From Rosistilla oblonga (lineage in GTDB: Bacteria; Planctomycetota; Planctomycetia; Pirellulales; Pirellulaceae): a stretch of DNA of 64,000 nucleotides. Location: the NCBI RefSeq assembly GCF_007751715.1, contig NZ_CP036292.1, forward strand, positions 2,232,001-2,296,000, in the 5' to 3' direction. Below are positions 50,296 through 60,494 of the stretch, in pieces (positions within the stretch are counted from its first letter, which is position 1; each line of letters begins with the position of its first letter). The translations under genes were made by a program, and so were the position numbers. Under the pieces are notes generated by a model, which was not told the origin of the DNA, made no database searches, and was given only the letters and a program-made list of their open reading frames with translations.

Positions 50296-52575
50296 CTATC
50301 CTCGATAGGGATTCGAGGAGCTGGCATTCTCACCGACCGCTTGGTAGCTGGCCGGTGCGATCACCGATCGTTTCTTCGAATCCATCGCCGATGTCGTCGG
50401 GCCCGGGCTGACCGCCGAGTTGTTGCTCAGCGGCGGGTTGATGCTGTTGAACTCAACATCTCCTGGCACGACTTCCATCGGCATCGCATCCTCGTAGTAG
50501 ATCTCGCCGACTTCGTCACCCATCACGGTCTCGTTGTCGATCATCACGTTGTTGACGTTTGTCTTAACAGGACCTTGGCGGACAACGCCTGGACGTGTGT
50601 AGCCGTAGTTCATGTAGTAGCTGGCGTCGCGTTCGCGAGCTCGTTCCAACGCATCCCAGTAAGCCTTGTCGACCCATGGTCCTTCGCTGAGGGTGATGTT
50701 GTTGTAATCGAGCAGGGTTCCCTTGAGGTAATGGACGTAGGCGATCGATTTGTTGTATTCGCAAAGCGATCGGTAGTATTCGATCTGTGCCAAGGCACGA
50801 CGTTGTTGACTTTGTAGGACCACGTTGACCGGCGATCGGCCACCTTCGTATTCAGCCAATCGAGCGCGGACTTCTCGCTCCGCAGCGGCCCAGCGTTGGA
50901 AACTGTTGTGGATCAGGTCGTAGTGCACCTGCAACTTGCCGACCGCATCGCTCAATTGATGCACCATCGCCAATTCCTTCTCTTGCAAGAACGCTTCCTC
51001 GCGTCGCAGTTGCAGTTGAGCATTGCGAACCCGAGCCTTCTCGCGTCGCGATCCAACCGCGGGTGGTGTGAATTCCAATCGTGCACCAACTTCGGTATGG
51101 TCCCCGCCGGTCAGGTCGGCCAGAGCGGAGTTTGGAAAATTGTTGCCGGGAAGGTTTCCGCCATCGCGGTCCGATGGTCCCAGTGTGTCGCCAACGCCGA
51201 CCCAGCGAGCCGAGAACGAAAGGTTCAAGTCGGGCAGCATCTGGTTCTTGGCGACCAAGCATTCGAGTTCACGTTGTTTGATGCGGATCTTTTGAGCACG
51301 CAGTTCGGGGCTGCGATACAAAGCTTCGGTGGTTAGTTCGTGCCAGTCGAATTTGACAGCAGCCAGCGACGGTTCGTCGATCGGACGTGCAAGTCGTCCA
51401 TCGGTCGAAGCGATGCCCATCAGGTTGCGGAGTTCGCGTTCGCGGCCGTAGACGCCAAAGGGATCGTTGCCGGGAACGTTGGTTCCCGCCAGAGCGGTTG
51501 TCAATTGAGCACTGAAGGCGAAGAACTGTTCTTCGGCTTGAGCGACGTCTTGAGCCGTTCCCGAACCACTTTCCAAGTTCAGTTGTGCGAATCGAGCTGT
51601 CGCTTGAGCACTGTCGCGAGCGATCTGGGTTGTTTCGACGTTGCGGTAAGCACAATACAGTTCCCAGTAAGCGTTCTCGACGTCGGCGACCAAGTTGCGA
51701 ACCAATGCTTCGAACTCGGTTAGCGAGCTGTCTTCGTTCAAGCTAGCCAGAACCACGGGGACGCGATTGACCATCGTGCCGCGGTTTCGCATCAAAGGAT
51801 GTTGTACTTCAGCTTCCAGGACGACGGTGTAGTCGCTGGGAACCAGACGTCCAGCGTTGGAAGTCAGGTTCGCCGGGATGTTGTTACGTGAGTAGATGAT
51901 CTGCTCGCGAAGTGTGGCAACACCACCGGTGGCGAGTCGTTTGGACAACGCCAACTGTTGGGTGCTGTCCCAAGCACGGAATTGCTGTGCGCTGAAACCG
52001 TTGTTGGCTCCGACGTTTCGCGGGCGATCGGTTGTATCGTAGCTCAAGAAGCTGCTCATCTGAGCGTCGAATTCAGCCAACGCGTCTTCGACACCACCAA
52101 CCTGCGAAGCTCGGATCGCACCACGTGGCAGCGTGCGGTTGCCATCGCTGTCGATGGTCAATGGCAACGACTGAGTGGTCGATGATTGAATCGCGGGGTC
52201 GTAGGTCGAACCCAATCCGTCAGGCGAACCGCTCAGAATCTGAGCCGCTGTGTTCTGACGTTGTTGGGCCGTTCCCGAAACGGTGCGAAGGATCTTGCTG
52301 TTGTTCAGCGCGATCGATACGCACTCTTCCAACGTCACATCCCAGAACTCGTATTCGTGATTGTCGACCGTCAGCGGCGCCTTGGCTTGCAAGACATCCT
52401 CCAACTTGGGTAGCTCGACATCCGGATACTCGATCGCGGTTGCGGTGTCCAAATAGTGCGATAGATCGCCGTCCTCGTGTAGGTAGAACGGTTGCGTAGG
52501 TGTACGACAACCCGTTGCTACGACAAGCAGCGCGATCTGCAGGTAGACTGCGTATTGATATTGTGTGCGATTCAT
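50296..52575 (-). CDS. TolC-like outer-membrane efflux lipoprotein
   Basis: A 759-aa protein with lipobox LVVATGC (Cys23) and the outer-membrane efflux protein fold: long helical segments such as LEECVSIALNNSKILRTVSG, ALVRNLVADVENAYWELYCAYRNVE and EVGARLEFTPPAVGSRREKARVRNAQLQL. It is longer than typical TolC-family proteins (about 450-500 aa), with an N-terminal extension of about 70 residues and a C-terminal extension of about 120. It should form the outer-membrane duct of a tripartite exporter, but no inner-membrane pump gene is nearby. Terminated by the hairpin at 50148-50169. Confidence 0.88.
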   Translation of the reverse strand: MNRTQYQYAVYLQIALLVVATGCRTPTQPFYLHEDGDLSHYLDTATAIEYPDVELPKLEDVLQAKAPLTVDNHEYEFWDVTLEECVSIALNNSKILRTVSGTAQQRQNTAAQILSGSPDGLGSTYDPAIQSSTTQSLPLTIDSDGNRTLPRGAIRASQVGGVEDALAEFDAQMSSFLSYDTTDRPRNVGANNGFSAQQFRAWDSTQQLALSKRLATGGVATLREQIIYSRNNIPANLTSNAGRLVPSDYTVVLEAEVQHPLMRNRGTMVNRVPVVLASLNEDSSLTEFEALVRNLVADVENAYWELYCAYRNVETTQIARDSAQATARFAQLNLESGSGTAQDVAQAEEQFFAFSAQLTTALAGTNVPGNDPFGVYGRERELRNLMGIASTDGRLARPIDEPSLAAVKFDWHELTTEALYRSPELRAQKIRIKQRELECLVAKNQMLPDLNLSFSARWVGVGDTLGPSDRDGGNLPGNNFPNSALADLTGGDHTEVGARLEFTPPAVGSRREKARVRNAQLQLRREEAFLQEKELAMVHQLSDAVGKLQVHYDLIHNSFQRWAAAEREVRARLAEYEGGRSPVNVVLQSQQRRALAQIEYYRSLCEYNKSIAYVHYLKGTLLDYNNITLSEGPWVDKAYWDALERARERDASYYMNYGYTRPGVVRQGPVKTNVNNVMIDNETVMGDEVGEIYYEDAMPMEVVPGDVEFNSINPPLSNNSAVSPGPTTSAMDSKKRSVIAPASYQAVGENASSSNPYRG

Positions 52576-53069
52576 CCGTCTCGGTTTCCTCTGATGGGTC
52601 GCGCCCCAGCTCCACTAACTGGATAACGCAACGATCCCTGGAAACCCCCCTCAACACCCCGACCCCAAAGCTGGGCGTACTCGTGTTGCTGTAATCGTTA
52701 TCGTCAACGCAACCGGCAAACTTTGACATTTCACCCGGCGATTCCAGAATTTCTTTTCGATTCGATTAACGCCAACAAAAACGCTCGGTTTTTCGACAGC
52801 TAGCAATCCGCCGCCGACCGCCCGCTACTCTCCCCTCGCCGGCAATCGACGCTAGCATCCGCAGATCGGCGGCACTGATTGGCGCTCGCTCGCTTGGCCG
52901 TCATGCTGGGACTAACACGTGAAAACATTTGACACGTGGAAACATTTGACACGTGGAAACATTTGACACGTGGAATTATTTGACACGTGGAATTATTTAA
53001 AGCACTTTCCAATCGCGCGTTCCCCGCTGCGAAGTACCTGTTCTTTGTTGCAAAGTCTACGAATCGCCC
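52576..53069. other. 494-bp divergent intergenic region
   Basis: Lies between the TolC-like gene (minus) and an unknown anchored protein (plus). It contains the 17-bp CACGTG repeat array at 52914-52998 (listed separately), A/T-rich segments around 52740-52790, and no gene. It must contain both promoters. Confidence 0.55.
52914..52998. repeat. Five tandem 17-bp repeats centred on CACGTG
   Basis: The unit GACACGTGGAAACATTT occurs five times head to tail: 52914-52930 (AACACGTGAAAACATTT), 52931-52947 and 52948-52964 (exact), 52965-52981 and 52982-52998 (with AATTATTT in place of AAACATTT). Each unit contains the palindrome CACGTG. The array ends 71 bp before the ATG of the next gene. Differences are confined to single positions, so it is either recent or maintained. 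It looks like a set of binding sites or an iteron-like array rather than a transposon footprint. Confidence 0.92.
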
Positions 53070-54365
53070 ATGTCCCCTCCCCTTTCCCGAATCACATCCC
53101 GCTGGAAATCGACGACGATCCTAGGCGTTCTGTTTTGGAGCGGATGTCTGGTGGCGATCGCGATCGCTGCCCGGACTCATCGCGCCGAGGCGTCGCGAGT
53201 GACCGAATTGGCGACTCACTTCATGCGGTCGCGCGATCGGTTTCGAATCGAACTGCCCGATGGACCGCTCCGCCGCGGCGACGCGATCTTTGCTCAGGAT
53301 GCTAGCGGCCAGTGGACTCAAGTCGGACATGCGATCTCCGACGACGAATCGGGCGCGCAGCCGTCGGCTGAAATCCTTTGGTACGGCTCGCAGCCGGCAT
53401 CGCATTACGGTTTCACCTACTGTCGCAATCGCGGCACGCTAGCCGAAGCTGTCGAGATCTTGTTGCCAGCCGAGCGACGAACGGTGATCCTTAATAAGAT
53501 CGCCGCAGCTCAGCGGTTGCACGGTCCCGAGCTGACCGCAGCCTTTAAACCGATCATCGAACAGACGCTCCGCGAAAGCGTCCCGGTGATCCAGCAGGCG
53601 TTGGTTCGAGCGGTTACGGCGCATCAAGCTGAATTCGATGCGATCGGCGAGCGTTTCGAAGCCGAATTGATCAACCAACGCGTCGTACCGCTGGTGCGGT
53701 CTGAGGTGCTGCCGATCGTCCGCACCCACGGTGAACCGGTCGCCGCCGAGATCGGTCAAGAGATTTGGGATCGGGCGTCCTTGTTCCGCTTCGGCTGGCG
53801 GATCATGTACGACAAATCGCCGCTGCCGCAGCGCGATCTCAGCCAGCAGGAATGGGAGCGTTTTATGGAGAACGAAGCGATCCCGGTCTTCGAATCGCAC
53901 GTCGACCAGATCGTCGGAGCTGTCAAAGCAATTTTGCGAGACGTCGTGAAAAACGAAGCGGTTCGCGACGAGTTCACTCAGGTTTTGCAGGAGGTCGCCA
54001 GCGACGATCAATTGCAAGCGTTGGCCGGTTCGATCGTTCGCGATGCGATCATCGACAACCAGGAACTGCGGCAGGTCTGGCTGAAAAACTGGCAGACCGC
54101 CGAAGCGCAGCAGGCGATGCAATTGGCCAACGCGCGGCTGGAACCGCTGGTCCGCGAGATCGGCGACGAGATCTTTGGGACGCGCGAGACGGGAATCAGT
54201 CCCGGATTCGCTCGCGTGTTGCGGAACCAGATCCTTAATAAGGATCGCCGTTGGATCGAAGCGCAGGTTTTACCCACGGCTCGGAATGAAGACCAGCCCG
54301 CGATCGCCGAGGCCGATGATCGCTCGCACCCCTATCCGATGCTCTTCTTCGCCGATCGCGATTAA
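53070..54365 (+). CDS. Membrane-anchored protein of unknown function
   Basis: A 431-aa protein with one N-terminal membrane segment (about residues 17-35, ILGVLFWSGCLVAIAIAA) and a long helical extracytoplasmic region rich in Glu and Arg. Stretches such as AVTAHQAEFDAIGERFEAEL, VDQIVGAVKAILRDVV and QAMQLANARLEPLVREIG suggest a coiled or helical-bundle structure. An N-terminal segment (LPDGPLRRGDAIFAQDASGQ) precedes it and looks beta-rich. I do not recognise a family. The 17-bp repeats upstream set this gene apart from its neighbours. It is convergent with the BBP7-like gene. Confidence 0.7.
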   Translation: MSPPLSRITSRWKSTTILGVLFWSGCLVAIAIAARTHRAEASRVTELATHFMRSRDRFRIELPDGPLRRGDAIFAQDASGQWTQVGHAISDDESGAQPSAEILWYGSQPASHYGFTYCRNRGTLAEAVEILLPAERRTVILNKIAAAQRLHGPELTAAFKPIIEQTLRESVPVIQQALVRAVTAHQAEFDAIGERFEAELINQRVVPLVRSEVLPIVRTHGEPVAAEIGQEIWDRASLFRFGWRIMYDKSPLPQRDLSQQEWERFMENEAIPVFESHVDQIVGAVKAILRDVVKNEAVRDEFTQVLQEVASDDQLQALAGSIVRDAIIDNQELRQVWLKNWQTAEAQQAMQLANARLEPLVREIGDEIFGTRETGISPGFARVLRNQILNKDRRWIEAQVLPTARNEDQPAIAEADDRSHPYPMLFFADRD

Positions 54366-54456
54366 TCCGCGAAACAGCACACCGATCAGTGCCAAACGAT
54401 TCCATCAGCCCAGCCGCGGCAAGCGATCTCAATGGCGAAGCCATGGCATGTGATCG

Positions 54457-54476
54457 CCCCGGACGCAAGTCCGGGG
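54457..54476. terminator. GNRA-loop hairpin between convergent genes
   Basis: CCCCGGAC (54457-54464) pairs with GTCCGGGG (54469-54476) around GCAA. Adding TCG before and TGA after gives an 11-bp helix with one wobble pair. It lies 92 bp after one gene and 49 bp before the end of the convergent one. There is no T-tract, so a bidirectional pause or factor-dependent stop is possible. Confidence 0.45.
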
Positions 54477-54524
54477 TGACGTGCGTGCGACTCCACGCTG
54501 CAATCTTCGCGAAGCGAAGACATT

Positions 54525-56093
54525 CTAGAACCGGATGTCGGCACCAAAATTGGCACCGTGAGCCCAGAAATCGGTCTCGCGGAATTCGAATTCGGGACGC
54601 AGGACCGAGTCGACCAGCGGCATTTGTTCGGGCGGGAACAGGTTGGGGTTCAGATCGGTATCGATCTGGTCTCCGGCTCGGACAACGTTGCTGAGATAGA
54701 ACAGCGAATATCCGGCGCGAAGCGTGACGTAACGCGTCACCCGAGCACCGAGGTTGAAGGTCAACTGAGGCAAGACCGCCAGTTCGTTCCGCTTGTATTC
54801 GCCGATGTTTGTCCGCTGCGCCAGCACGCCGCCGGGGAAGCGTTCCAGGAAACCGGCTTCGACGATGTCGCTGTAGCCATCGATCTGGACGGTCTGCTTG
54901 TTGTTACCCGCCGCGACTTTGGCGACCAGTTCGGTTGTAAACCGATTCCAGCGACCGTGATAAGCCATGCCCAGCTCGATGCCGTTGAATTCGTTTTTCG
55001 TTTGGAAGCTCTCTCGAATTTGGAACGATCCCGGATTGGCAACGTCCAGACTGCGCAGGTCTTCAGCAAACACCAGGCTATCTCGCAGGTTGGCGTATCG
55101 ATATCCAAACAGGACGTCGAAGCGGCCGATCTGCATGCTCAGCGGACTGTTGATCGCAATCACATCGCAGGGGCCAGGCGTCGGGCAAGTCGCTCCGCGG
55201 CCGTAGAGACCAAACGAGCTGAGCTTCGATTCCGCATTGACGCTGATCCGCCCCGAGACGACGTCTTCGTAGGAGATCAATTGAGCGGTTTCGCGTCCGT
55301 TGATCAGATCGAAGAACGGCCGACCGAGGATATTCGTCGGGGCGACTTGATCGTCCGAAGCGGCAGAAAACGATTCGTTGCGGTCGAAGATCTTTAAGTA
55401 GTCACCTTCGAGCTGCCATCGCAAGTTGGGATCCAAGGCAAATCCGGCCGTGATTCGATAACCACTCTGCCAACCACCGTTAAGGTCTTGCTGGCCAAAC
55501 AGCACGGTTGTGTCGGGGCCTCCCAAAAAGGCGGCTTGGTCTCGCGGCGTCCCCGAGGGGCTGGAGGTGACCAGGGCGGGAGTGCGCATCCCTTCGGCGG
55601 ACCAATATAAATAGTCGGGGTTGACCCAAAAGCGGCCGGTGCGGCGGAAGGGTAACCAGGTGCTAAACGTTCCGCCAAAGTTGGTGATCTGATTTCGAAA
55701 CGCCGTCGGCAGGATGGCATACGGATCCTGGTCGCCATTGGCCGCCAATCGCGCATCGGCAATCCGCTCCGCCGCTTCGTTCTCTTGCAGTTCGTCTTCG
55801 AAATTTCGGTCCGCCAAATCTCGATTGTCCGATGGACTCGACGCTTCACTGGGGATCACGATCTGAGAATCGGCCAGCGAAGGGACTTGGATCCGCGACG
55901 GCTTTTTGTATGCGGGCTTCGGTGGGAGCGAAGCGACATCGACGCGATCGGTTTGCGATTGGCTCGACGTCTCGGCACCGTTGGATTCGGGAAAGCGAAA
56001 ACGCCACGACGGACCGGCTGTCTCTTGTCCAACGACAAGCGACGCAGCGGGGACGCAGCATAAGGCGATCAGAATAACAACGCGAGCGAACAA
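54525..56093 (-). CDS. BBP7-family outer-membrane beta-barrel protein
   Basis: A 522-aa exported protein with a signal peptide (CCVPAASLVVG) and a Pro/Ser-rich linker, followed from about residue 150 by alternating strands. WVNPDYLYWSAEGMRTPALVT and FGYRYANLRDSLVFAEDL are typical of the BBP7 (beta-barrel protein 7) family, found almost only in planctomycetes. It ends in a phenylalanine (ADIRF), as expected for BAM-inserted barrels. Its role is unknown. A TTG at 56093 is chosen because GGGAG lies 7 nt upstream and the signal peptide starts there. Confidence 0.86.
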   Translation of the reverse strand: MFARVVILIALCCVPAASLVVGQETAGPSWRFRFPESNGAETSSQSQTDRVDVASLPPKPAYKKPSRIQVPSLADSQIVIPSEASSPSDNRDLADRNFEDELQENEAAERIADARLAANGDQDPYAILPTAFRNQITNFGGTFSTWLPFRRTGRFWVNPDYLYWSAEGMRTPALVTSSPSGTPRDQAAFLGGPDTTVLFGQQDLNGGWQSGYRITAGFALDPNLRWQLEGDYLKIFDRNESFSAASDDQVAPTNILGRPFFDLINGRETAQLISYEDVVSGRISVNAESKLSSFGLYGRGATCPTPGPCDVIAINSPLSMQIGRFDVLFGYRYANLRDSLVFAEDLRSLDVANPGSFQIRESFQTKNEFNGIELGMAYHGRWNRFTTELVAKVAAGNNKQTVQIDGYSDIVEAGFLERFPGGVLAQRTNIGEYKRNELAVLPQLTFNLGARVTRYVTLRAGYSLFYLSNVVRAGDQIDTDLNPNLFPPEQMPLVDSVLRPEFEFRETDFWAHGANFGADIRF

Positions 56094-56406
56094 CGGATGA
56101 CTCCCAACTATTCCGAAGAAAATCGAGCGAATTGCTCAAGTTTCCTGGAAGCGACGGGATCATCCGATATTTCGAACCCAGGGGTCAATACACATCCAGC
56201 CTGCTAGCGGCCTGTTTATGTAGGACTTTTCGGGAATCTTGGCTCGTCTACTGCGCCGCCGATCGATCGGCCGCGGATTCAACCATCGCGTGGCAGCAGC
56301 CGGCAGCAGATGCCAGCATTTAAAGAGAGGCTGAAATCGTGACAGCCAGCATCCGGGCCTCGATGATCGAGGCCTTGCATTGGATGTTCTGAAACCGCCG
56401 GAGGTG
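56094..56406. other. 313-bp intergenic region with hairpin 56356-56374
   Basis: Between the start of the BBP7-like gene and the end of cysNC, both on the minus strand. The hairpin GGCCTCGA (56356-56363) with TCGAGGCC (56367-56374) around TGA lies 33 bp past the cysNC stop and may be its terminator, though no T-tract follows leftwards. The rest should hold the BBP7 promoter. No gene is supported. Confidence 0.5.
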
Positions 56407-58356
56407 TTAGCGGATGAAGCCGCGTTGTTTCAGCAGATCGATCACCGCGTCGACGCAGGCATCGATGCTTTGCGTATCGGTGTTCAGCGTCAGATCGGCC
56501 GCTTCGGGAGCTTCATAAGGAGCGCTGACGCCTGGGAAATCCTGCAGCTTGCCCGCATCGGCGTCGGCGTATTGCCCGGTGGTGTCGCGCGAGCGACAGA
56601 CGTCGATCGGTGCGTCGACGTGGATCGTCAAGAAGCGTTCCTTGCCGATCACGCTGGCCACCTTATCGCGGACCGAAGCGTTGGGGGCGACAAACGATGC
56701 GATGCAGATCAGCCCCGAATCGTTCACAAGGTGAGCCGAGTAGGCGGCGCGGCGAAGGTTTTCGCTGCGATCTTCAAAACTGTATCCGAGGTCTTTGCTC
56801 AATCCGCGACGAACCTGTTGGCCATCGAGGACCGAGACCGAACGGCCCGAATCGAACAGCCGACGTTCGACGGCGCGAGCGATCGTCGTTTTGCCGCTGC
56901 ATGTCAGGCCGGTCAGCAAGACCGTCGCCGGCTTTTGACCGTAACGGGCTTCGCGTTCCTCGGAGCTGACTTGGCTCAACTGGCCGCTGCTATCCTCTTC
57001 GCCCGTCGATTCAGCGAGGTCTTCTTCCCAGATCGCTTGGCTCTTACCGCTGGAGCTGCGGTCGAGGATCATGCCGGCGGCAACGGTTTCGTTGGTCAAT
57101 CGATCGATCAGGATCAACGCTCCGGTCGCTCGGTTGTTGCGATAGGCGTCGAAGCAGATCGATTCGTTCAGCGACAATCGGCAGCGGCCGATTTCATTTA
57201 GGTTCAACTGCGGCGATAGCGTGCGGTGGACGGTGTTCACATCGATTTGATAACGCAGCGTTTCGATCGCTCCGGTGACCGTTTGCGTCGCGTGTTTGAC
57301 GACGTATGTCTTTCCGGGGACCATCGGGCTGGCGCTCATCCAAACCAGAATCGCTTCGATCGCGTCGGCGGTTTGCGGCACATTGCCCGGTCGGACGATC
57401 ATGTCGCCGCGGCTGCAATCGACTTCGTCGGCCAACGTCAGCGTGACCGATTGCGATGCAAACGCCTCTTCCAAGTTGCCGTCATGGGTCACGATCTCCT
57501 TGACCTTTGTCGTCTTGCGACTTGGCATGATCATGACCTCATCCCCTTGGCGGATGATGCCCGATGCGATCGTGCCGCAGAAGCCGCGGAAGTCGAGGTT
57601 GGGGCGATTGACCCATTGCACGGGGAAGCGGAAATCCTGCAGGTTGCGGTCCGATCCGATGTAGACCGACTCCAGGAAATTCATCAGCGTGCTGCCGCGG
57701 TACCACGGCGTGTTGGGGCTCGGTTCGACGACGTTGTCGCCATTCAGAGCCGACAACGGGATGAAGTGCAGATCGGGCAGGTCCAAGCGGACGGCAAACG
57801 ATTTGTAGTCGGCGCAGATCTCGTTGTATTTCTCTTCGCTGAAGTCGACCAGATCCATCTTGTTGATCGCGACGACAACGTGCCGGATGCCCAGCAGCGA
57901 AACGATAAAGCTGTGCCGTTTTGTCTGTGTCATCACGCCGTGGCGGGCGTCGATCAGGATCACCGCGAGGTCGGCTGAACTGGCACCGGTCGCCATGTTG
58001 CGAGTGTATTGTTCGTGGCCGGGAGTGTCGGCGATGATGAACTTCCGCCGCGCGGTGCTGAAGTAGCGGTAGGCGACGTCGATCGTGATCCCCTGCTCCC
58101 GCTCCTCTTTCAAACCGTCGGTCGCCAGGGCCGGATCAAATTCACCGCCGGCAGCACCTTGGGTTTTCGAATCGGCTTCCATCTTGGCCAATTCGTCTTC
58201 GTAGAGCATCTTCGAATCGAACAACAGCCGCCCGATCAGCGTGCTTTTGCCATCGTCGACGCTACCGCAGGTGATGAAACGGAGCAGTTGCTTCTGCTCG
58301 TGCTGCTTCAAGTAGGCGTTGATGTCTGTCGAAATGAGGTCAGATTGATGCGACAT
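56407..58356 (-). CDS. cysNC: CysNC: sulfate adenylyltransferase large subunit fused to APS kinase
   Basis: A 649-aa bifunctional enzyme of sulfate activation. Residues 1-440 are CysN, a translation-factor-like GTPase with GSVDDGKST (31-39), ADTPGHEQY (109-117) and NKMD (165-168). Residues about 475-649 are an APS kinase domain with P-loop GLTCSGKT (483-490) and [11 protein letters not shown]. With CysD the first part makes adenosine phosphosulfate; the second would phosphorylate it to PAPS. In the kinase domain FVAP (555-558) stands where E. coli CysC has FISP, so Ala557 replaces the serine phosphorylated in E. coli. cysD lies 141 bp upstream on the same strand. Confidence 0.94.
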   Translation of the reverse strand: MSHQSDLISTDINAYLKQHEQKQLLRFITCGSVDDGKSTLIGRLLFDSKMLYEDELAKMEADSKTQGAAGGEFDPALATDGLKEEREQGITIDVAYRYFSTARRKFIIADTPGHEQYTRNMATGASSADLAVILIDARHGVMTQTKRHSFIVSLLGIRHVVVAINKMDLVDFSEEKYNEICADYKSFAVRLDLPDLHFIPLSALNGDNVVEPSPNTPWYRGSTLMNFLESVYIGSDRNLQDFRFPVQWVNRPNLDFRGFCGTIASGIIRQGDEVMIMPSRKTTKVKEIVTHDGNLEEAFASQSVTLTLADEVDCSRGDMIVRPGNVPQTADAIEAILVWMSASPMVPGKTYVVKHATQTVTGAIETLRYQIDVNTVHRTLSPQLNLNEIGRCRLSLNESICFDAYRNNRATGALILIDRLTNETVAAGMILDRSSSGKSQAIWEEDLAESTGEEDSSGQLSQVSSEEREARYGQKPATVLLTGLTCSGKTTIARAVERRLFDSGRSVSVLDGQQVRRGLSKDLGYSFEDRSENLRRAAYSAHLVNDSGLICIASFVAPNASVRDKVASVIGKERFLTIHVDAPIDVCRSRDTTGQYADADAGKLQDFPGVSAPYEAPEAADLTLNTDTQSIDACVDAVIDLLKQRGFIR

Positions 58357-58497
58357 GTCAGTTTTTTAAGGGCTTGGTGCGCCGTCAGGATCGATCGATG
58401 GCGAGATGGACGACGGAATGAAGTCTCAATGATTAAACAACGGATACAGAGTTCGAATTCCGGCGGACGCCCTGAGCTGTGGCGACCGCCGAAACTA

Positions 58498-59409
58498 TTA
58501 GAAGTATCCGCGTTCCTTTTTCTTCTGCATGCCTGCACCTCCCTCATCCTTATCGATCAGGCGGCCTTGGCGTTCGCTGGTGCGAGTTAGCAACATTTCT
58601 TGGATGATCTCGGGCAGCGTCGTCGCTTCGGATTCGACAGCGCCGGTCAACGGGTAACAGCCCAAGGTGCGGAAGCGGACCATCTTCTCCATCGGCTTTT
58701 CGCCCGGACGCAGTTGGACTCGTTCGTCGTCCAACATGATCAGCACGCCATCGCGCTCGACCACTTGGCGGACCGCCGATTTGTACAGCGGCACGATCGG
58801 GATGTTTTCCAGGTGGATGTATTGCCAAACATCCAGCTCGGTCCAATTGCTCAACGGGAAGACGCGGATGCTCTCCCCTTTATTGACCTTGGTGTTGTAG
58901 AGGTTCCACAACTCGGGACGTTGGTTTTTCGGATCCCAGCGATGCCGGCGATCGCGGAACGAAAAGACTCGCTCTTTCGCGCGGCTCTTCTCTTCGTCGC
59001 GGCGAGCTCCACCAAACGCGGCGTCGAAACCGTGTTTGTCCAACGCCTGCTTGAGGCCGTCGGTCTTCATCACTTCGGTGTGCTTTTCGCTGTCATCCAA
59101 CGGGTGGATCCCCAGCTCACGTCCCTCTTCATTGATATGGACGATCAATTCCAGCCCCAGTTCATCGCGAACGTAGGTGTCGCGGAATTCGATCATCTCG
59201 CGGAATTTCCACGTCGTATCGACATGCATCAGCGGGAACGGCGGCTTGGCGGGATAAAACGCCTTCAGTGCCAACTGCACCATGACCGCCGAATCTTTGC
59301 CGATCGAATAGAGCATCACCGGGTTCTGAAACTCCGAGACCACTTCGCGGATGATGTGGATACTCTCGGCTTCGAGCTGTTTTAGATGCGTTAGGTTATA
59401 ATCAGTCAT
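58498..59409 (-). CDS. cysD: Sulfate adenylyltransferase small subunit
   Basis: A 303-aa protein of the PP-loop ATPase family. [10 protein letters not shown] is the pyrophosphatase-binding loop, and [44 protein letters not shown] and [16 protein letters not shown] are strongly conserved CysD segments. With CysN it adenylates sulfate, the first step of assimilation. It is the first gene of the cysD-cysNC pair. No Shine-Dalgarno is visible in front of its ATG, so expression may depend on another start feature. Confidence 0.96.
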   Translation of the reverse strand: MTDYNLTHLKQLEAESIHIIREVVSEFQNPVMLYSIGKDSAVMVQLALKAFYPAKPPFPLMHVDTTWKFREMIEFRDTYVRDELGLELIVHINEEGRELGIHPLDDSEKHTEVMKTDGLKQALDKHGFDAAFGGARRDEEKSRAKERVFSFRDRRHRWDPKNQRPELWNLYNTKVNKGESIRVFPLSNWTELDVWQYIHLENIPIVPLYKSAVRQVVERDGVLIMLDDERVQLRPGEKPMEKMVRFRTLGCYPLTGAVESEATTLPEIIQEMLLTRTSERQGRLIDKDEGGAGMQKKKERGYF

Positions 59410-59604
59410 GGATTTTTGTTAGCTTTTGTCCGGCACCGGGAACAGAAGTTGAGGGCGTTGGTTCGCCCGAGTGGATCGAGCCCCGGGGCAAAAACGGGGA
59501 CCGATGGATGGCCGACGCGATCATCTGGGCGTTGGCCAGACGAAGTATAAACGACTTCGTCGTAAACGTTTAGCCCAGGCGTCGCTGGGCTGGAGCGTGG
59601 GAAA

Positions 59605-60264
59605 TTACTTGCGAACCACGGGGACGCCGTGCTTCCAAATCTGCAGGATCACCCCTTCGTTTTCGGTCTCCGGCATTTGATAGCTGGCGACCTTTCGCAA
59701 TTGCAAGCCTTTCATCACGCCGTGATGACGCGCTTCATTGCGTTCTTCGACCCACTTGGGGCCTTTGACCGCAAGCACTTGGCCGATCGAAGCCCAATGC
59801 GGCTCCAACCATGTGCACAGCTTGCGAAGCGAGCCGACGGCGCGGACGACGATCGTGTCGAATCGCAGATCGTGCAACAGATCCTCGGCGCGGGCTGCGT
59901 AAACGGTGATCGGCAGGTTCAGTTCGGAAACGATATCGTTGAGGACTTGGGCTTTCTTGCCGACCGATTCGGCCAGCGAGACCTGTAGGTCGGGGCGGAC
60001 GATCGACAGCGGAATCCCGGGGACGCCACCGCCCGAACCGAGGTCGAGGACTTCGTGGTCGTCGGGGATGATGTTGGCCAGTTGGGTGACGTCGAGCATG
60101 TCGCGCGTCCCAAACAGCTGCCACGTCGTGTGCCGCGTCAGATTGACCTTCTCGTTCCATTCCCACATCAAACGGGCATAGTCTTGCAATCCCTCGAGTT
60201 GATCGTCGGGCAGGCTGATCTTTTCTTGAGCGAGTGCCTGCAGGAATTCGGGTTCAACGGTCAT
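59605..60264 (-). CDS. rsmG: 16S rRNA (guanine527-N7)-methyltransferase RsmG
   Basis: A 219-aa SAM-dependent methyltransferase. WNEKVNLTRHT near residue 36, the SAM loop LDLGSGGGVPGIPLSI, LAESVGKKAQVL and the GSLRKLCTWLEP and AVKGPK segments are those of RsmG (GidB), which methylates G527 in the 530 loop of 16S rRNA and whose loss gives low-level streptomycin resistance. Normal length. It is divergent from tsaD with 230 bp between them. Confidence 0.95.
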   Translation of the reverse strand: MTVEPEFLQALAQEKISLPDDQLEGLQDYARLMWEWNEKVNLTRHTTWQLFGTRDMLDVTQLANIIPDDHEVLDLGSGGGVPGIPLSIVRPDLQVSLAESVGKKAQVLNDIVSELNLPITVYAARAEDLLHDLRFDTIVVRAVGSLRKLCTWLEPHWASIGQVLAVKGPKWVEERNEARHHGVMKGLQLRKVASYQMPETENEGVILQIWKHGVPVVRK

Positions 60265-60494
60265 TCAATCTCTTTGTCTTGTTGTCTTTTGGTTGGTCTT
60301 CTGTAAACCAGATCGCGCGTCGGGTAAGCTGGTCGATCGCCTTGTTCGCGGATCGTTCGCGGCAGGAGCTGCGATCGTTGGGCTGCACCGTGGCGGCCTT
60401 CACACGCCGCGGCAACGGTTCTCAAGCACCTTGGTTTCCATCGGTCTTTGAGTCGCCGATCACGTAATGAAAGTCGCTCGGGCCTTAAGCTGCA

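Noticed and set aside
52914-52998. Replication origin (iterons with DnaA boxes)
   Set aside because: No DnaA box cluster, no dnaA or rep gene, and a chromosomal housekeeping context; the array is kept as unexplained repeats.
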